Shown in pieces: positions 34,241 through 42,881 of a DNA stretch of 64,000 nucleotides. Below the pieces are notes generated by a model that was given only the letters and a program-made list of their open reading frames with translations, was not told the DNA's origin and ran no database searches. This stretch comes from Pseudomonas costantinii (GTDB taxonomy: Bacteria > Pseudomonadota > Gammaproteobacteria > Pseudomonadales > Pseudomonadaceae): positions 124,001 to 188,000 of the forward strand of contig NZ_MDDR01000016.1 in assembly GCF_001870435.1 (NCBI RefSeq), in the 5' to 3' direction. Position 1 is the first letter of the stretch, and each line of letters begins with the position of its first letter. The position numbers and the translations under genes are program-made.

Positions 34241-34270
34241 TGGGAGCGGGCTTGCCCGCGATAGCGGTAA
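34241..34270 (+). repeat. REP half-site
   Basis: TGTGGGAGCGGGCTTGCCCG followed by CGATAGCGGT. Its inverse-type partner (GGCAAGCCAGCTCCCACA, about 35216-35236) lies on the far side of the large inverted repeat, so the two REPs bracket the whole element. Confidence 0.7.
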
Positions 34271-34308
34271 GCCAGTCACTCTGTAGCTGACACTGCCATC
34301 GCAGCATA

Positions 34309-35206
34309 GGTATCTACACATCTCTTTATGGCTTGGGCCCTGTGGTTGTCGCGGGGCCGCTGAGTACATATCCGTTTTTGGGGTAATGGCGGCTTATGGT
34401 TTCGCCCTTACGGCGACTCACTTTGGAAAAGCCCCAAAGTAAGCAAAGGGCTCTTGCCCCACCACTCGGCACCTCGCCTAGGCTCGGTGTGCCCGCACTC
34501 CGGCACGGCTGCGCGGGTCGCCGCGATGGGCCATCCCTGGCCCAGCGCGGCTAAACCGGCATCCTTGCCGGTTTACCCGCTCCACCGTGCCTACTTGCGG
34601 CCAGCGTGGTTTAACGGGGCGCCTAAGATCAAGATCAACAGCAGATCAAAAGCAGAGCACGGCGGCCTGAAAGCCGACCTGAGTGGTGTAGATCAAAAGC
34701 GGTAAAACATGTGGGAGCGAGCAAGCCCGCTTCCACATTTTCAATATCCATACATCAGGGATGACTGCATTCTGCCCTGCTTCTGATCTGGCTTTTGCTC
34801 CACACCACTCAGGTCGGCTTTCAGGCCGCCGTGCTCTGCTTTTGATCTGCTTGTGATCTTGATCTCAGGCGCCCCATTAACCACGCTGGCCGCACGCAGT
34901 CTTGAATCCGTGGGTAACCCGGCAGGACGCCGGGTTAGCCGCGCTGGGCCAAGGATGGCCCATCGCGGCGGCCCACGGATTCAAGACTGCGTGCGGGCAC
35001 ACCGAGCCACAGCGAGGTGCCGAGTGGTGGGGCAAGAGCCCTTTGCTTACTTTGGGGCTTTTCCAAAGTGAGTCGCCGTAAGGGCGAAACCATAAGCCGC
35101 CGTTACCCAAACAACGGATATGTACTCAATCTACCTAAGGAAAGTGCCCCACCCGAAGCTCCCTCCCCACGGTTTAGCGCCATTCCAAGAGATGTGTAGA
35201 TACCCA
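34309..35206. repeat. large nested inverted-repeat element, copy 1
   Basis: No gene lies in the 1,025 bases between the convergent spermidine-synthase-like and ParB-like genes. Perfect 18-base outer arms GGTATCTACACATCTCTT (34309-34326) and their inverse (35189-35206) enclose a 766-base palindrome (34362-35127) beginning GAGTACATATCCG and ending CGGATATGTACTC. Left arm is about 34362-34700, right arm 34791-35127, and a 90-base centre holds a REP palindrome. Each arm has small hairpins: TCGCC-CTTAC-GGCGA (34402-34416), ACTTTGG..CCAAAGT (34420-34440), and a ~90-base module that differs between arms (module A 34502-34591 ending CCGTGCC; module B about 34894-34992 with CTTGAATCCGTGGG). Open frames inside are by-products of the repeat. 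No transposase or target duplication seen. Confidence 0.85.
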
Positions 35207-35247
35207 TGGCCATCGCAGGCAAGCCAGCTCCCACATTGTGTCCTGCA

Positions 35248-36168
35248 CTAGTTCAGAGAATTGCGGTAATCGATCACGTACGGCACTTTTTTGTCGAAGG
35301 TCTTCTCAAGCTCCCCACGGTCAAGCTTTGTCATGCCACCCAGTTGATGGGCGGTGAAACCGCTGTCGCCAACCTGAGAGCCCGGCGCCAGGCTGACCAT
35401 GCGTTTGGCGACGGCTTCGATGGCGTTTTTGTAGCCGCCTTTCTTATTCAGATTGAAAGCGCTCAGATCAATCTGCGTGCGCAGCCAGTTACCCCAGTAA
35501 AACTCCAGAAACTCCGGCGCGATCGCGCCATCGTCCGGCTTGCCATAGGCGGCCTTGCGAGTGAAATACACCAGGCTGCGGAAGGTGTCGTCCTGCAAGC
35601 TCTTGAAACCCAAGTGCGTCGGCAGCTGTTCAGGTGGCAGAGTCTGGCCCTGATTGTCCTTGAGCCAGACCTTGCGCGCCGCCTCCATGCGATGCCAGAA
35701 GGTGGCCAAGTCCGGGCTGTTGCTGAAGTCATCGGTGACCTTCACCCACATTTTCAACTGAGAGCCACCGCCGGGCACTTCCCACAAGGTGGTGAAGCTA
35801 TGGTGACCATCGGTCAGGTACAACTGGCCGCCAGGGCCGACCACCACCGTTTTCATGTCATCGGGGTGGGTGCCCACCGGGTCCTTGCAGGTAAAGCTGG
35901 CAGGTTTGTGCAGATCAGCGTTTTTAGGCACTTTGTCGGCGTCACCCTGGCCGTTGGTTTCACAGTATTCGTCGAAGACCTTGGCGGGCTTGTCGGCGAA
36001 CAGCCCCAGGCTGTAGTAAATCTGGTCGAAGCCCACCACGGCTTGAGTCGGATGCAGTTGTTCGAGGGACACCTCGATCATTTGCCCAGGCTTGGGCGTC
36101 GAGAATGCCTGGGCTTGTGCGGCCAGTACGCAGAGTAGAAGTGCAGCGGTCCATGTGTGCAAACGCAT
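35248..36168 (-). CDS. exported ParB-like nuclease-fold protein (ParBc_2 type)
   Basis: A 306-residue protein with a signal peptide (MRLHTWTAALLLCVLAAQAQ, cut near AQA) followed by a ParB/sulfiredoxin-like N domain: IEVSLEQLHPTQAVVG, then the conserved LYLTDGHHSFTTLWEVPGG that replaces the GxxR box of cytoplasmic ParB. The rest is helical. It is predicted to be periplasmic, so it cannot serve in chromosome partition; its substrate is unknown. The ATG at 36168 is the only start giving a signal peptide. Monocistronic. Confidence 0.8.
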   Translation of the reverse strand: MRLHTWTAALLLCVLAAQAQAFSTPKPGQMIEVSLEQLHPTQAVVGFDQIYYSLGLFADKPAKVFDEYCETNGQGDADKVPKNADLHKPASFTCKDPVGTHPDDMKTVVVGPGGQLYLTDGHHSFTTLWEVPGGGSQLKMWVKVTDDFSNSPDLATFWHRMEAARKVWLKDNQGQTLPPEQLPTHLGFKSLQDDTFRSLVYFTRKAAYGKPDDGAIAPEFLEFYWGNWLRTQIDLSAFNLNKKGGYKNAIEAVAKRMVSLAPGSQVGDSGFTAHQLGGMTKLDRGELEKTFDKKVPYVIDYRNSLN

Positions 36169-36318
36169 AGGTTTCAGATCCTTATGAATGGAGTGAGCCG
36201 ATACTACAAACGATCACCGATGCCAGGCAGTACCGTTGTTTAAAAAGCCAGCGGTCATTTGCAGCGCGAGCGGCTAGAATCAACCCTATCCGTGAACCCC
36301 AAATAGCCAGGAGCCATG

Positions 36319-36693
36319 ATGAGCTCGACCAACCCGCCCTCCCACACCGCCAAGCTGGACCGCATCCTCGCCGATGCCCAGCGCGACCGGGAAATGGGCT
36401 ACCGCGACAAAGCCTTGAAGATGTACCCCCACGTGTGCGGCCGCTGCGCCCGTGAATTCGCCGGCAAGCGCTTGAGTGAACTGACCGTACACCATCGTAA
36501 CCACAATCATGATGACAACCCCCAGGACGGCTCCAACTGGGAGTTGCTGTGCCTGTACTGCCACGACAACGAACACTCACGCTACACCGACCAGCAGTAT
36601 TTCGGCGAAGGCTCCACCAGCAGCCCGACGATTGCCAAGGCCACGCATAACCCGTTTGCGGCGTTGGCTGGGTTGATGAAGAAAGACGACTGA
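36319..36693 (+). CDS. yajD: HNH nuclease YajD
   Basis: A 124-residue HNH endonuclease-fold protein: zinc Cys pair in HVCGRCAREF, the catalytic HH in LTVHHRNHNHDDNP, NWELLCLYCHDNEHSRY with the second Cys pair and metal-binding His. The length and tail match YajD. Two consecutive ATGs (36316, 36319) follow AGGAG; the second has the better spacing. Small cytoplasmic nuclease of uncertain substrate. Confidence 0.9.
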   Translation: MSSTNPPSHTAKLDRILADAQRDREMGYRDKALKMYPHVCGRCAREFAGKRLSELTVHHRNHNHDDNPQDGSNWELLCLYCHDNEHSRYTDQQYFGEGSTSSPTIAKATHNPFAALAGLMKKDD

Positions 36694-36719
36694 AGGTCTT
36701 CGCTGCCTGTCAGGACCTC

Positions 36720-36783
36720 ATCGCAGGCAAGCCAGCGCCCACAGGGGAATGCATTCCAAATGTGGAACTGGCTTGCCTGCGAT
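36720..36783. repeat. REPIN
   Basis: ATCGCAGGCAAGCCAGCGCC at 36720 and the inverse GGAACTGGCTTGCCTGCGAT near 36763-36782 enclose about 20 bases with the palindrome GGAATGCATTCC. It lies just after yajD and just before the promoter of the RNA methyltransferase gene. Confidence 0.8.
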
Positions 36784-36828
36784 AGCGATCGCCCAAACAA
36801 CACATCTCTCGATACCGGCCGCATCCCG

Positions 36829-36834
36829 TATAAT
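36829..36834 (+). promoter_or_regulatory. consensus -10 box before the RNA methyltransferase gene
   Basis: TATAAT lies 30 bases before the GTG start at 36864, predicting a short leader from about 36841. It overlaps an in-frame TTG at 36834 and thereby argues against that codon as the start. The -35 region is poor. Confidence 0.55.
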
Positions 36835-36863
36835 TGCCGTTTTTCTCCAAGGCACCCTTCCCC

Positions 36864-37331
36864 GTGGGCAATAAACGCTACAGCTGCATCGGTCTGTATA
36901 ACCCCAAATCCCCCGAAAACGTCGGTTCGGTGATGCGTGCCGCCGGTTGCTACGGCGTGGCCTCGGTGTTCTACACCGGCGTGCGTTACGAGCGCGCCCG
37001 GGATTTCATCACCGACACCAAGAAGGTCCATCACGACATTCCGCTGATCGGCATCGATGACCTGAAAAAGATCCTGCCGCTGGGCTGTATCCCGGTCGCA
37101 GTGGAATTGGTGGAGGGCGCCCGTCCGCTGCCCGAATACACTCATCCTGACCGTGCGCTGTATATCTTCGGCCCCGAAGACGGCTCCCTCGATAAAGAGA
37201 TTCGCGACTGGTGTGAAGACGTGGTGTATATCCCGACCACCGGCTGCATGAACCTTGCCGCCACCGTCAACGTGGTGCTCTACGACCGCCTGGCCAAGGG
37301 CAACAACACCCGCTCGGGCCCCAAGTACTGA
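36864..37331 (+). CDS. TrmH/SpoU-type RNA 2'-O-methyltransferase
   Basis: A 155-residue SPOUT-fold methyltransferase starting MGNKRYSCIGLYNPKSPENV, with the NxGSVMRAAG-type motif 1 (ENVGSVMRAAGCYGV), motif 2 YIFGPEDGSL and motif 3 YIPTTGCMNLAATVNVVLYD forming the trefoil knot. Substrate RNA is probably tRNA or rRNA. I use the GTG at 36864: the frame is open to 36834, but that TTG sits in the -10 box. No N-terminal substrate-binding domain is present, so it is a minimal SpoU protein. Confidence 0.87.
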   Translation: MGNKRYSCIGLYNPKSPENVGSVMRAAGCYGVASVFYTGVRYERARDFITDTKKVHHDIPLIGIDDLKKILPLGCIPVAVELVEGARPLPEYTHPDRALYIFGPEDGSLDKEIRDWCEDVVYIPTTGCMNLAATVNVVLYDRLAKGNNTRSGPKY

Positions 37332-37398
37332 TTTTTCGGGAACATCCGGCGCCTGCAAACAGTCAGCTACTTACACTTGCCTTTGTTGGAGACAGATC

Positions 37399-37749
37399 AT
37401 GAGCGACAGCAAAACCCTGCGGCCTATCATCGAACACACGCCATTTGAAACCCAGCCCACGCAAAACGTGCAGGGCTGGGAACGTATCGGCTCAGTGGCT
37501 GGCGGCGTGATGATGGTTGGCAAAGGCCTGCGCCGTGGCGGGATTTTCGGGCTGATCCAGGTGGCGATCGGCGGCGTGGCACTGGTGCGCGGCGTCACCG
37601 GGCACAGCTCGTTCAAGGACAAGCTGGACCAGGGCCGCCAGGAAATGAACAGCGTACGCACGAAGATCGAACGCGCTGGCGAAGAGTTGAAAAACTTGAA
37701 AACCAAGGCGGAAGTAGCCGCTGAAAAGGCCACCAAAACCACAGCCTGA
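37399..37749 (+). CDS. YgaP-type (DUF2892) membrane protein
   Basis: A 116-residue protein starting MSDSKTLRPIIEHTPFETQP. The central part has two short Gly-rich hydrophobic segments (IGSVAGGVMMVGKGL and GIFGLIQVAIGGVALVRGVT) typical of the DUF2892 two-helix domain, followed by a C-terminal Lys/Glu-rich helix likely to be a coiled coil (EELKNLKTKAEVAAEKATK). The ATG at 37399 follows GTTGGAGACAGATC. Probably a stress-linked inner-membrane protein; the specific role is unknown. Confidence 0.78.
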   Translation: MSDSKTLRPIIEHTPFETQPTQNVQGWERIGSVAGGVMMVGKGLRRGGIFGLIQVAIGGVALVRGVTGHSSFKDKLDQGRQEMNSVRTKIERAGEELKNLKTKAEVAAEKATKTTA

Positions 37750-37785
37750 ATACGATGCAAAATGTGGGAGCTGGCTTGTTTGATG

Positions 37786-39006
37786 TCAGTGCAGGAGCTT
37801 GTTATCCAGCACCACCGATGACTCGCCGATGATGCTCTCAGCCAACTGCACAAACTCTGGGGTGGTGGTGCTGTTCGCCCGCATCACCGCCTGCGCCAGA
37901 TCATCCAGTGAGCGCTTGTTGTGGGTTTTCACGCGGATCTCGCGATCCAGCTCCTGCAGCACCAGCACCGCCCGCGCCACGGTTGCAGCGCTGACGTGCT
38001 CGCCCCTTAGCGTGGTGACGTCCCTGCCCTCCTTGGTTAACCGCGCCTGTATTGCCGCATACCGCTCATCGGTAATGCCACCGGCACGTCGCACCAGCTC
38101 AATAGCGTAATACTCCCCCAAGCCCTCGCCGATCCAATCACTGCTGTCGTGATCGTTGAAACGGCCGATGGCTTGTACCACTTCGCGAATCAACGGGCTG
38201 CTGCCGTTTTCGCTGACCAGCGGCGTGCGACTGTTGAGGTAGATCGAGTCCCGCGACGAAAACACGCCACGGCGCATCGGGTCGCTGGCACCCACCACTA
38301 ATAGCTTCGCCGGGTGACGCGGGAACGCGGCCTCGACTTGGGGCCAAACGAACGTCAGCAACGTGATCACCTCCATTCGGTGCATGGCCTGCCCCTTGGG
38401 CGAGGCCACGGTGACTTCGGTTTCGCCCAGGCGCACGCGACGGCTGCCGAGGGTGCCGGCGAGCATCCAGCCGGTGGGGCGGTCGAACAGACGGGAGACG
38501 TTGTCGATGCGAAATTTGTTTTTGCCGATGCGCGGCCAGGCGGTTTCGACACTTTTCCAACCCGAGGGCAGTTCGAACACCAAACGTGACACCAACTCGA
38601 CGCCATCCTGCTGATCGAGACGGGCAGTCGGCACCAGGTCTTCACCCCGAAACAACGCCCAGTTCGGGGTCATGCGGGCTTCATAGATGCCTGGCTTGCG
38701 CGCATGGGTGAGGCGTACACGGTAGGTCAGGCTGGCCTTGTCGGCGCTGGGCTGCCACAGGCCACGGCTGCCGGTGACTTTCCATTGCCCGTCGGCCTTG
38801 AAGTCGCTGTAGTCACCGCCACGCCCCAGGTCGAAGTTCAAGCTGCGCACTGCCGAGCCTTGGGACAGGCTTACGCGCACTTCGGCCTGATCGCTCAGGG
38901 GCAGCAGTTTGACGTGATAATCCAAATCGACTTTCTTCGCGCACCAGCCAGGCGTGCTCAGCACCAGCAGCACCAAGATCGCCGCCAGCTTGGTTCCCCC
39001 CCTCAT
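37786..39006 (-). CDS. exported M61-aminopeptidase-like protein lacking the zinc motif
   Basis: A 406-residue precursor with a signal peptide (MRGGTKLAAILVLLVLSTPG, cut near WCA). The central domain is beta-rich and the C-terminal domain resembles gluzincin M61 proteins. Where HExxH is expected it has Arg274-Glu-Val-Val-Gln278 (LIREVVQAIGRF), while the downstream GEGLGEYYA (about 293-301) that follows the zinc helix is kept. It is therefore probably a non-catalytic relative. The start is the ATG at 39006 with GAGGAG; GTG at 39012 is an alternative. It lies just behind ycgN (13 bases), suggesting cotranscription. Confidence 0.68.
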   Translation of the reverse strand: MRGGTKLAAILVLLVLSTPGWCAKKVDLDYHVKLLPLSDQAEVRVSLSQGSAVRSLNFDLGRGGDYSDFKADGQWKVTGSRGLWQPSADKASLTYRVRLTHARKPGIYEARMTPNWALFRGEDLVPTARLDQQDGVELVSRLVFELPSGWKSVETAWPRIGKNKFRIDNVSRLFDRPTGWMLAGTLGSRRVRLGETEVTVASPKGQAMHRMEVITLLTFVWPQVEAAFPRHPAKLLVVGASDPMRRGVFSSRDSIYLNSRTPLVSENGSSPLIREVVQAIGRFNDHDSSDWIGEGLGEYYAIELVRRAGGITDERYAAIQARLTKEGRDVTTLRGEHVSAATVARAVLVLQELDREIRVKTHNKRSLDDLAQAVMRANSTTTPEFVQLAESIIGESSVVLDNKLLH

Positions 39007-39019
39007 ACACACTCCTCTT

Positions 39020-39469
39020 TCAGCCCGCGCGGAAGATCAGGTAATCCTCCCAGTCGTCTTCGGGCACGCTGCCTTCGCTGAGCATGCGCCCGGACTGGGA
39101 AATGCGTTCGTGGTGCACGGCGTCGCGGTCACCGCAGACCAGGTGATGCCATAGCGGCAGGTCCTTGCGCTCGCTGACCAGGCGGTAGCCGCAGGTCGGC
39201 GGCAGCCATTTGAACTGGTCGGCCTGGCCCGGGGTGAGTTGGATACAGTCGGGCACTGAAGCACGGCGGTTAGGGTAGTCGGTGCACTGGCAGGTTTTCA
39301 GGTCGAGCAGTTTGCAGGCGATGCGCGTGTAATAAACGCTGTTGTCGTCCTCATCCTCAAGCTTTTGCAGGCAGCACAGGCCACAGCCATCGCACAACGA
39401 CTCCCACTCCTCCTGATCGAGGTGTTCAAGGGTTTTGCGTATCCAGAAAGGTTCGACTTTGGCGGCCAT
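39020..39469 (-). CDS. ycgN: YcgN family cysteine-cluster protein (UPF0260)
   Basis: A 149-residue soluble protein starting [20 protein letters not shown]. Conserved cysteines occur in [12 protein letters not shown] and [20 protein letters not shown], then VPDCIQL and PPTCGYR, the pattern of the YkgJ/YcgN zinc- or iron-chelating cluster family. The biochemical role is undefined. It belongs to the rnd-ycgL-ycgN neighbourhood, here interrupted by a divergently oriented nitroreductase gene. Confidence 0.92.
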   Translation of the reverse strand: MAAKVEPFWIRKTLEHLDQEEWESLCDGCGLCCLQKLEDEDDNSVYYTRIACKLLDLKTCQCTDYPNRRASVPDCIQLTPGQADQFKWLPPTCGYRLVSERKDLPLWHHLVCGDRDAVHHERISQSGRMLSEGSVPEDDWEDYLIFRAG

Positions 39470-39622
39470 GGCTCTACATCAGTATCGGTAGGTGAAAAGG
39501 CCGCCAGTCTAGTGCCACAGGCCCTTGGGGCCAAGCGCTTACGACTGGCGGTGTAACAACACTTGTCAGTCTAGTGGGCGCGCAGTAGCTTTGAACGCCG
39601 AATTGACCCTCAGGAACAGCTC

Positions 39623-40216
39623 ATGAGCACCAACCCACGCGTTGCCGATCATCCGATCCACACCCAATTCACTGAGCGCTGGTCGCCTCGCGCTTTTACC
39701 GGCGAGAGCATCCCACAAGACACGCTGCTGAGCTTCTTCGAAGCGGCACGCTGGGCACCGTCGGCCTACAACTCGCAGCCATGGCGTTTTCTCTACGCGC
39801 GCCGTGACACGCCGAACTGGGAGCGTTTCCTGGGCCTGCTGAATGAATTCAACCGTGGTTGGGCGCAACACGCGTCGGCCCTGGTGATCATCGCCTCGAA
39901 GACCGACTTCATCGCCCCCGGCGCCACCGAAGAAACCCCGGCGCTGTGGCACACCTTCGACACCGGCTCGGCCTGGGGCCACTTGGCGCTGCAAGCCAGC
40001 CTCAGCGGCTGGCACACCCACGGCATGGCCGGTTTCGATCAGGAGCTGACCCGCAAAGAGCTGAAGATTCCAGAAGGTTATGCGCTGCACGCGGCTGTGG
40101 CCGTGGGCAAGCTGGGTGACAAATCGACCTTGCCTGAGTACCTGCAAGGCCGTGAAGTACCAAGCCCGCGTCAACCGTTGAGCGAGTTGGTTTCAGAAGG
40201 TGACTTCAGCCTGTAA
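39623..40216 (+). CDS. nitroreductase family flavoprotein
   Basis: A 197-residue protein with the FMN-binding features of the nitroreductase fold: FTERWSPRAFTGESIPQDTL (Arg-Ser/Arg phosphate contacts), ARWAPSAYNSQPWRFLYA, and the C-terminal VAVGKLGD. Likely an NAD(P)H-dependent dimeric oxidoreductase acting on nitro or quinone compounds. It is the only plus-strand gene in the rnd-to-ycgN stretch and is followed by a REP. Substrate not predictable. Confidence 0.9.
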   Translation: MSTNPRVADHPIHTQFTERWSPRAFTGESIPQDTLLSFFEAARWAPSAYNSQPWRFLYARRDTPNWERFLGLLNEFNRGWAQHASALVIIASKTDFIAPGATEETPALWHTFDTGSAWGHLALQASLSGWHTHGMAGFDQELTRKELKIPEGYALHAAVAVGKLGDKSTLPEYLQGREVPSPRQPLSELVSEGDFSL

Positions 40217-40232
40217 GACTTGCTGAGATCCC

Positions 40233-40277
40233 ATGTGGGAGGGGCGGTGCGACGATTCGACTTGCCCGCTCCCACAT
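40233..40277. repeat. REP palindrome
   Basis: ATGTGGGAGGGGCG .. CTTGCCCGCTCCCACAT, with an unusual central segment GTGCGACGATTCGA, lies between the convergent nitroreductase and hydroxyacid dehydrogenase genes, 18 bases before the latter's stop. Confidence 0.8.
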
Positions 40278-40294
40278 TTTGATTAGCAGTGGCT

Positions 40295-41227
40295 TCAGTA
40301 GCCGCGCTCGAAGCTCACTTCCCCGCGCAACGCTTCCTTGGCCTGATACGCCCGCAGGTTCTGCACAAACAACTCCACCATCATCCCCGGCGAGGTCGGC
40401 GCCGAGCTGTGCCCGGTCAGCAGCAAGCCCCAGGCAGTCCAGAACGGATGGCGCTGCGGCAGCGGTTCCTGGCGGCACACGTCGATGACCGCACCAGCCA
40501 AGTGCCCTTCTTTCAAGGCTTCAACCAGGTCGGCATCGACCACGGCCACGCCGCGCCCGACGTTGATAAACAACCCGGTCGGCTTGAATTGCTTGAACAA
40601 CGCTGCATCGTACAAGTCATGGGTGTTGGGCGTGTTGGGCAGCAGGTTGATCACGTAGTCCACCTCCCCCACCAACCGACCCAGTTGATCGAGCCCCGCC
40701 ACTTCGATAAACGGCGCCTGCTCCCGCGCTTCACTGGCGATGCCGTACAGCTTGACGCCAAACGGCAGCAGGAAATCGGCAACCGTCTGGCCAATATCGC
40801 CGGTGCCTACCACCAGCACCTTGCGCCCAGCCAGGCTCTGGCCCAAACGGTTGTCCCATTTGCGCTCGACCTGGCTGACCAGCCGCGCCAGCACTTCGCG
40901 CTCGTGGCCCAGCATGTAGGTGAGGACAAACTCGGCCATCACCTGGCCAAAGATGCCGACCGCACGGGTCAGGCGATAGTCGCGGGGCAAGCCTTCGGCC
41001 AGCAGCGGCGTGATACCCGCCCAGGTCGATTGCAGCCATTGCGGCTGATGCCCTTGGCGCAACAGGGTGGCGAGTAGATCCGGCTGGCCCAGCCAGATCG
41101 GACAATCAGCGGCCAAGCGCGACAATTCGGCCGAGTCGCCGCTGGTCAACACTTCAAGGTCCGGTGCCGCTTCGCTCAGCAGTTGGGCGTACAGCGGGTG
41201 ATCCTGTTCAGCAATCAGAACACGCAT
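40295..41227 (-). CDS. D-2-hydroxyacid dehydrogenase
   Basis: A 310-residue NAD(P)-dependent enzyme starting MRVLIAEQDHPLYAQLLSEA. NAD loop GRKVLVVGTGDIGQTVADFL, the catalytic Arg in FINVGRGVAVVD, Glu in VCRQEPLPQ and His in LLTGHSSAPTS. It is closest in style to GhrA-type glyoxylate/hydroxypyruvate reductases. It lies downstream of rnd-ycgL on the same strand (108-base gap), an order familiar from pseudomonads. Confidence 0.88.
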   Translation of the reverse strand: MRVLIAEQDHPLYAQLLSEAAPDLEVLTSGDSAELSRLAADCPIWLGQPDLLATLLRQGHQPQWLQSTWAGITPLLAEGLPRDYRLTRAVGIFGQVMAEFVLTYMLGHEREVLARLVSQVERKWDNRLGQSLAGRKVLVVGTGDIGQTVADFLLPFGVKLYGIASEAREQAPFIEVAGLDQLGRLVGEVDYVINLLPNTPNTHDLYDAALFKQFKPTGLFINVGRGVAVVDADLVEALKEGHLAGAVIDVCRQEPLPQRHPFWTAWGLLLTGHSSAPTSPGMMVELFVQNLRAYQAKEALRGEVSFERGY

Positions 41228-41335
41228 GGTTCAAACCTTTCAAAAACAGTGCAGACGGCCGCCCGCATCCTTACGGCCACCGCCCACTCATTACGATTGC
41301 ATTGAAGAATGTGCCCTGAACAGGGCACTGACCGA

Positions 41336-41629
41336 TCACATTGGGTCGTTGCGTCGCAGCAGCTCTTCGGGCAAGTGTTCGATGTACTCGTCCTCGGCCG
41401 GCGGCATTTGCAGGTGGTAGCCCTGCTTTTCGAGGTTTTCCAACACCACGGTGATGTCTTCGCGCGACAGCTTGCGCTCAGGCGTCAGCACCATATCAAA
41501 CGCGTGATGCGCCTTGCCGAATGCGATCATCAGGGGTTCCGGCACGCGCTCCAGGGCATCGCTTTTGAGCACGTAGAGGTACATTCCGTCTTTTTTCAAG
41601 CTGCGATAGATGGAGCAAATACGTTTCAA
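41336..41629 (-). CDS. ycgL: YcgL domain protein
   Basis: A 97-residue protein starting [20 protein letters not shown] with [20 protein letters not shown], the YcgL (UPF0745-like) signature, a small alpha/beta fold of unknown function. Its ATG overlaps the rnd stop codon (ATGA), so it is translationally coupled to RNase D. This pairing suggests an RNA-related role, which is inference only. Confidence 0.92.
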   Translation of the reverse strand: MKRICSIYRSLKKDGMYLYVLKSDALERVPEPLMIAFGKAHHAFDMVLTPERKLSREDITVVLENLEKQGYHLQMPPAEDEYIEHLPEELLRRNDPM

Positions 41630-42759
41630 GGCTGTTCTCCGGCAGTGGCCAGGCTGTCGAGCAGCGCCTGGCCCATCAACTCACGGCGCCAGCCACGCAG
41701 CGAGTCTGGCAATTTATAAGGCCCATCGGGGTAGCCACTTTTAACCAAAGCTTCGAGGGTTTTCTTGCGCAGCATCAGTTCCGGTGCCATCTCCAGGCGT
41801 TCGGCTTCGGCTTGCCCCAAGGCGCGCAGTTGCTTGATCAGCGTGGCGGCGTCCACCGGCAACGGCTCAGCAACGGCAGGCGGCCATTGGTCCATCGACA
41901 CGCTACCGGCACGTTTGATCAGGTCCAGCAGAAACTGGCCATCCTGACGCACGGTGCGTGGGTGCATGTCTTCGATCTTGCCCAGAGCGGCCAGGTTATC
42001 CGGCTGGGATTTGGCCAAGGGCCACAACGAGTGCTCGCGAATGATGCGGTTACGCGGCAGGTCACGGGCACGGGCTTGCTGTTCACGCCAGGCACACAGT
42101 TCGCGCAGCACGGCCAGTTGGGCGCGGGACAGTTTCCACGCCAGCTTGGCGTCGCGGTACACCTCGTACGGGTCGACTTCGCGGCGCAGGTTGGCCACCA
42201 GTTCGGCGCCGTCTTCCAGGACCCAGGCGTACTTGTCGTCCGACAGTTGCGGACGAAGTCGGGTGTAGACCTCGGCCAAGTGCACCGCGTCTTCAGCGGC
42301 GTAGCTTACCTGCGTCTCGGACAATGGCCGCTGCAGCCAGTCCGAGCGGGTTTCACCCTTGGGCAACTCGATATCGAGCACGGCTTGCACCAGGCGCGAG
42401 TAACCCATGGAGAAACCAAGGTTCAGGTAGGCCGCGGCCAATTGGGTGTCGAACAACGGCACCGGCAGGCTGCCAGTGAGGCGCAGCAGCACTTCGAGGT
42501 CTTCGCTGCAGGCGTGCACCACCTTGGTCACCGCCGGATTTTCCAGCAAGGCGGCCAACGGTTGCCAGTTGTCGATGGTCAGGGGGTCGATCAGGTAAGC
42601 GCGGATGCCATCACCGATCTGGATCAGCCCGGCAATGGGATAAAAGGTGTCGACCCGCATGAATTCGGTGTCGAGGGCGACGAATGGCAACTGCTGCCAT
42701 TCGGCGCAATGCTGGCCGAGGCTATCGTTGTCGCAGATCCAGTGAATATCGATGGCCAC
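41626..42759 (-). CDS. rnd: ribonuclease D
   Basis: 3'-5' exoribonuclease for tRNA and other small-RNA 3' trimming. The 377-residue protein has the DEDDy residues: Asp and Glu in [12 protein letters not shown], Asp in [14 protein letters not shown], and Tyr/Asp in [14 protein letters not shown], followed by two C-terminal HRDC-like helical regions. The start is GTG at 42759 ([10 protein letters not shown]) preceded by AGGGAGAGCC; upstream codons to 42828 run through the promoter region. Coupled to ycgL. Confidence 0.94.
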   Translation of the reverse strand: MAIDIHWICDNDSLGQHCAEWQQLPFVALDTEFMRVDTFYPIAGLIQIGDGIRAYLIDPLTIDNWQPLAALLENPAVTKVVHACSEDLEVLLRLTGSLPVPLFDTQLAAAYLNLGFSMGYSRLVQAVLDIELPKGETRSDWLQRPLSETQVSYAAEDAVHLAEVYTRLRPQLSDDKYAWVLEDGAELVANLRREVDPYEVYRDAKLAWKLSRAQLAVLRELCAWREQQARARDLPRNRIIREHSLWPLAKSQPDNLAALGKIEDMHPRTVRQDGQFLLDLIKRAGSVSMDQWPPAVAEPLPVDAATLIKQLRALGQAEAERLEMAPELMLRKKTLEALVKSGYPDGPYKLPDSLRGWRRELMGQALLDSLATAGEQP

Positions 42760-42881
42760 ACGGCTCTCCCTTGAAGAATGGCGCGCAGTATATATCGCGA
42801 AAGGGGCTTGCGAGCATTCGCAGTGCACACGCCATCATGAAAACTCCGACAAGAGATGAAGAATAGTCCGACAGGCGGGAG

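Noticed and set aside
34362..35127. Short open frames within the large repeats as hypothetical proteins
   Set aside because: They lie in palindrome arms, recur in mirrored form in both copies and lack ribosome sites. They are by-products of the repeat.
36834..36863. Upstream TTG start for the RNA methyltransferase
   Set aside because: The codon overlaps a TATAAT -10 box and would not be in the transcript.
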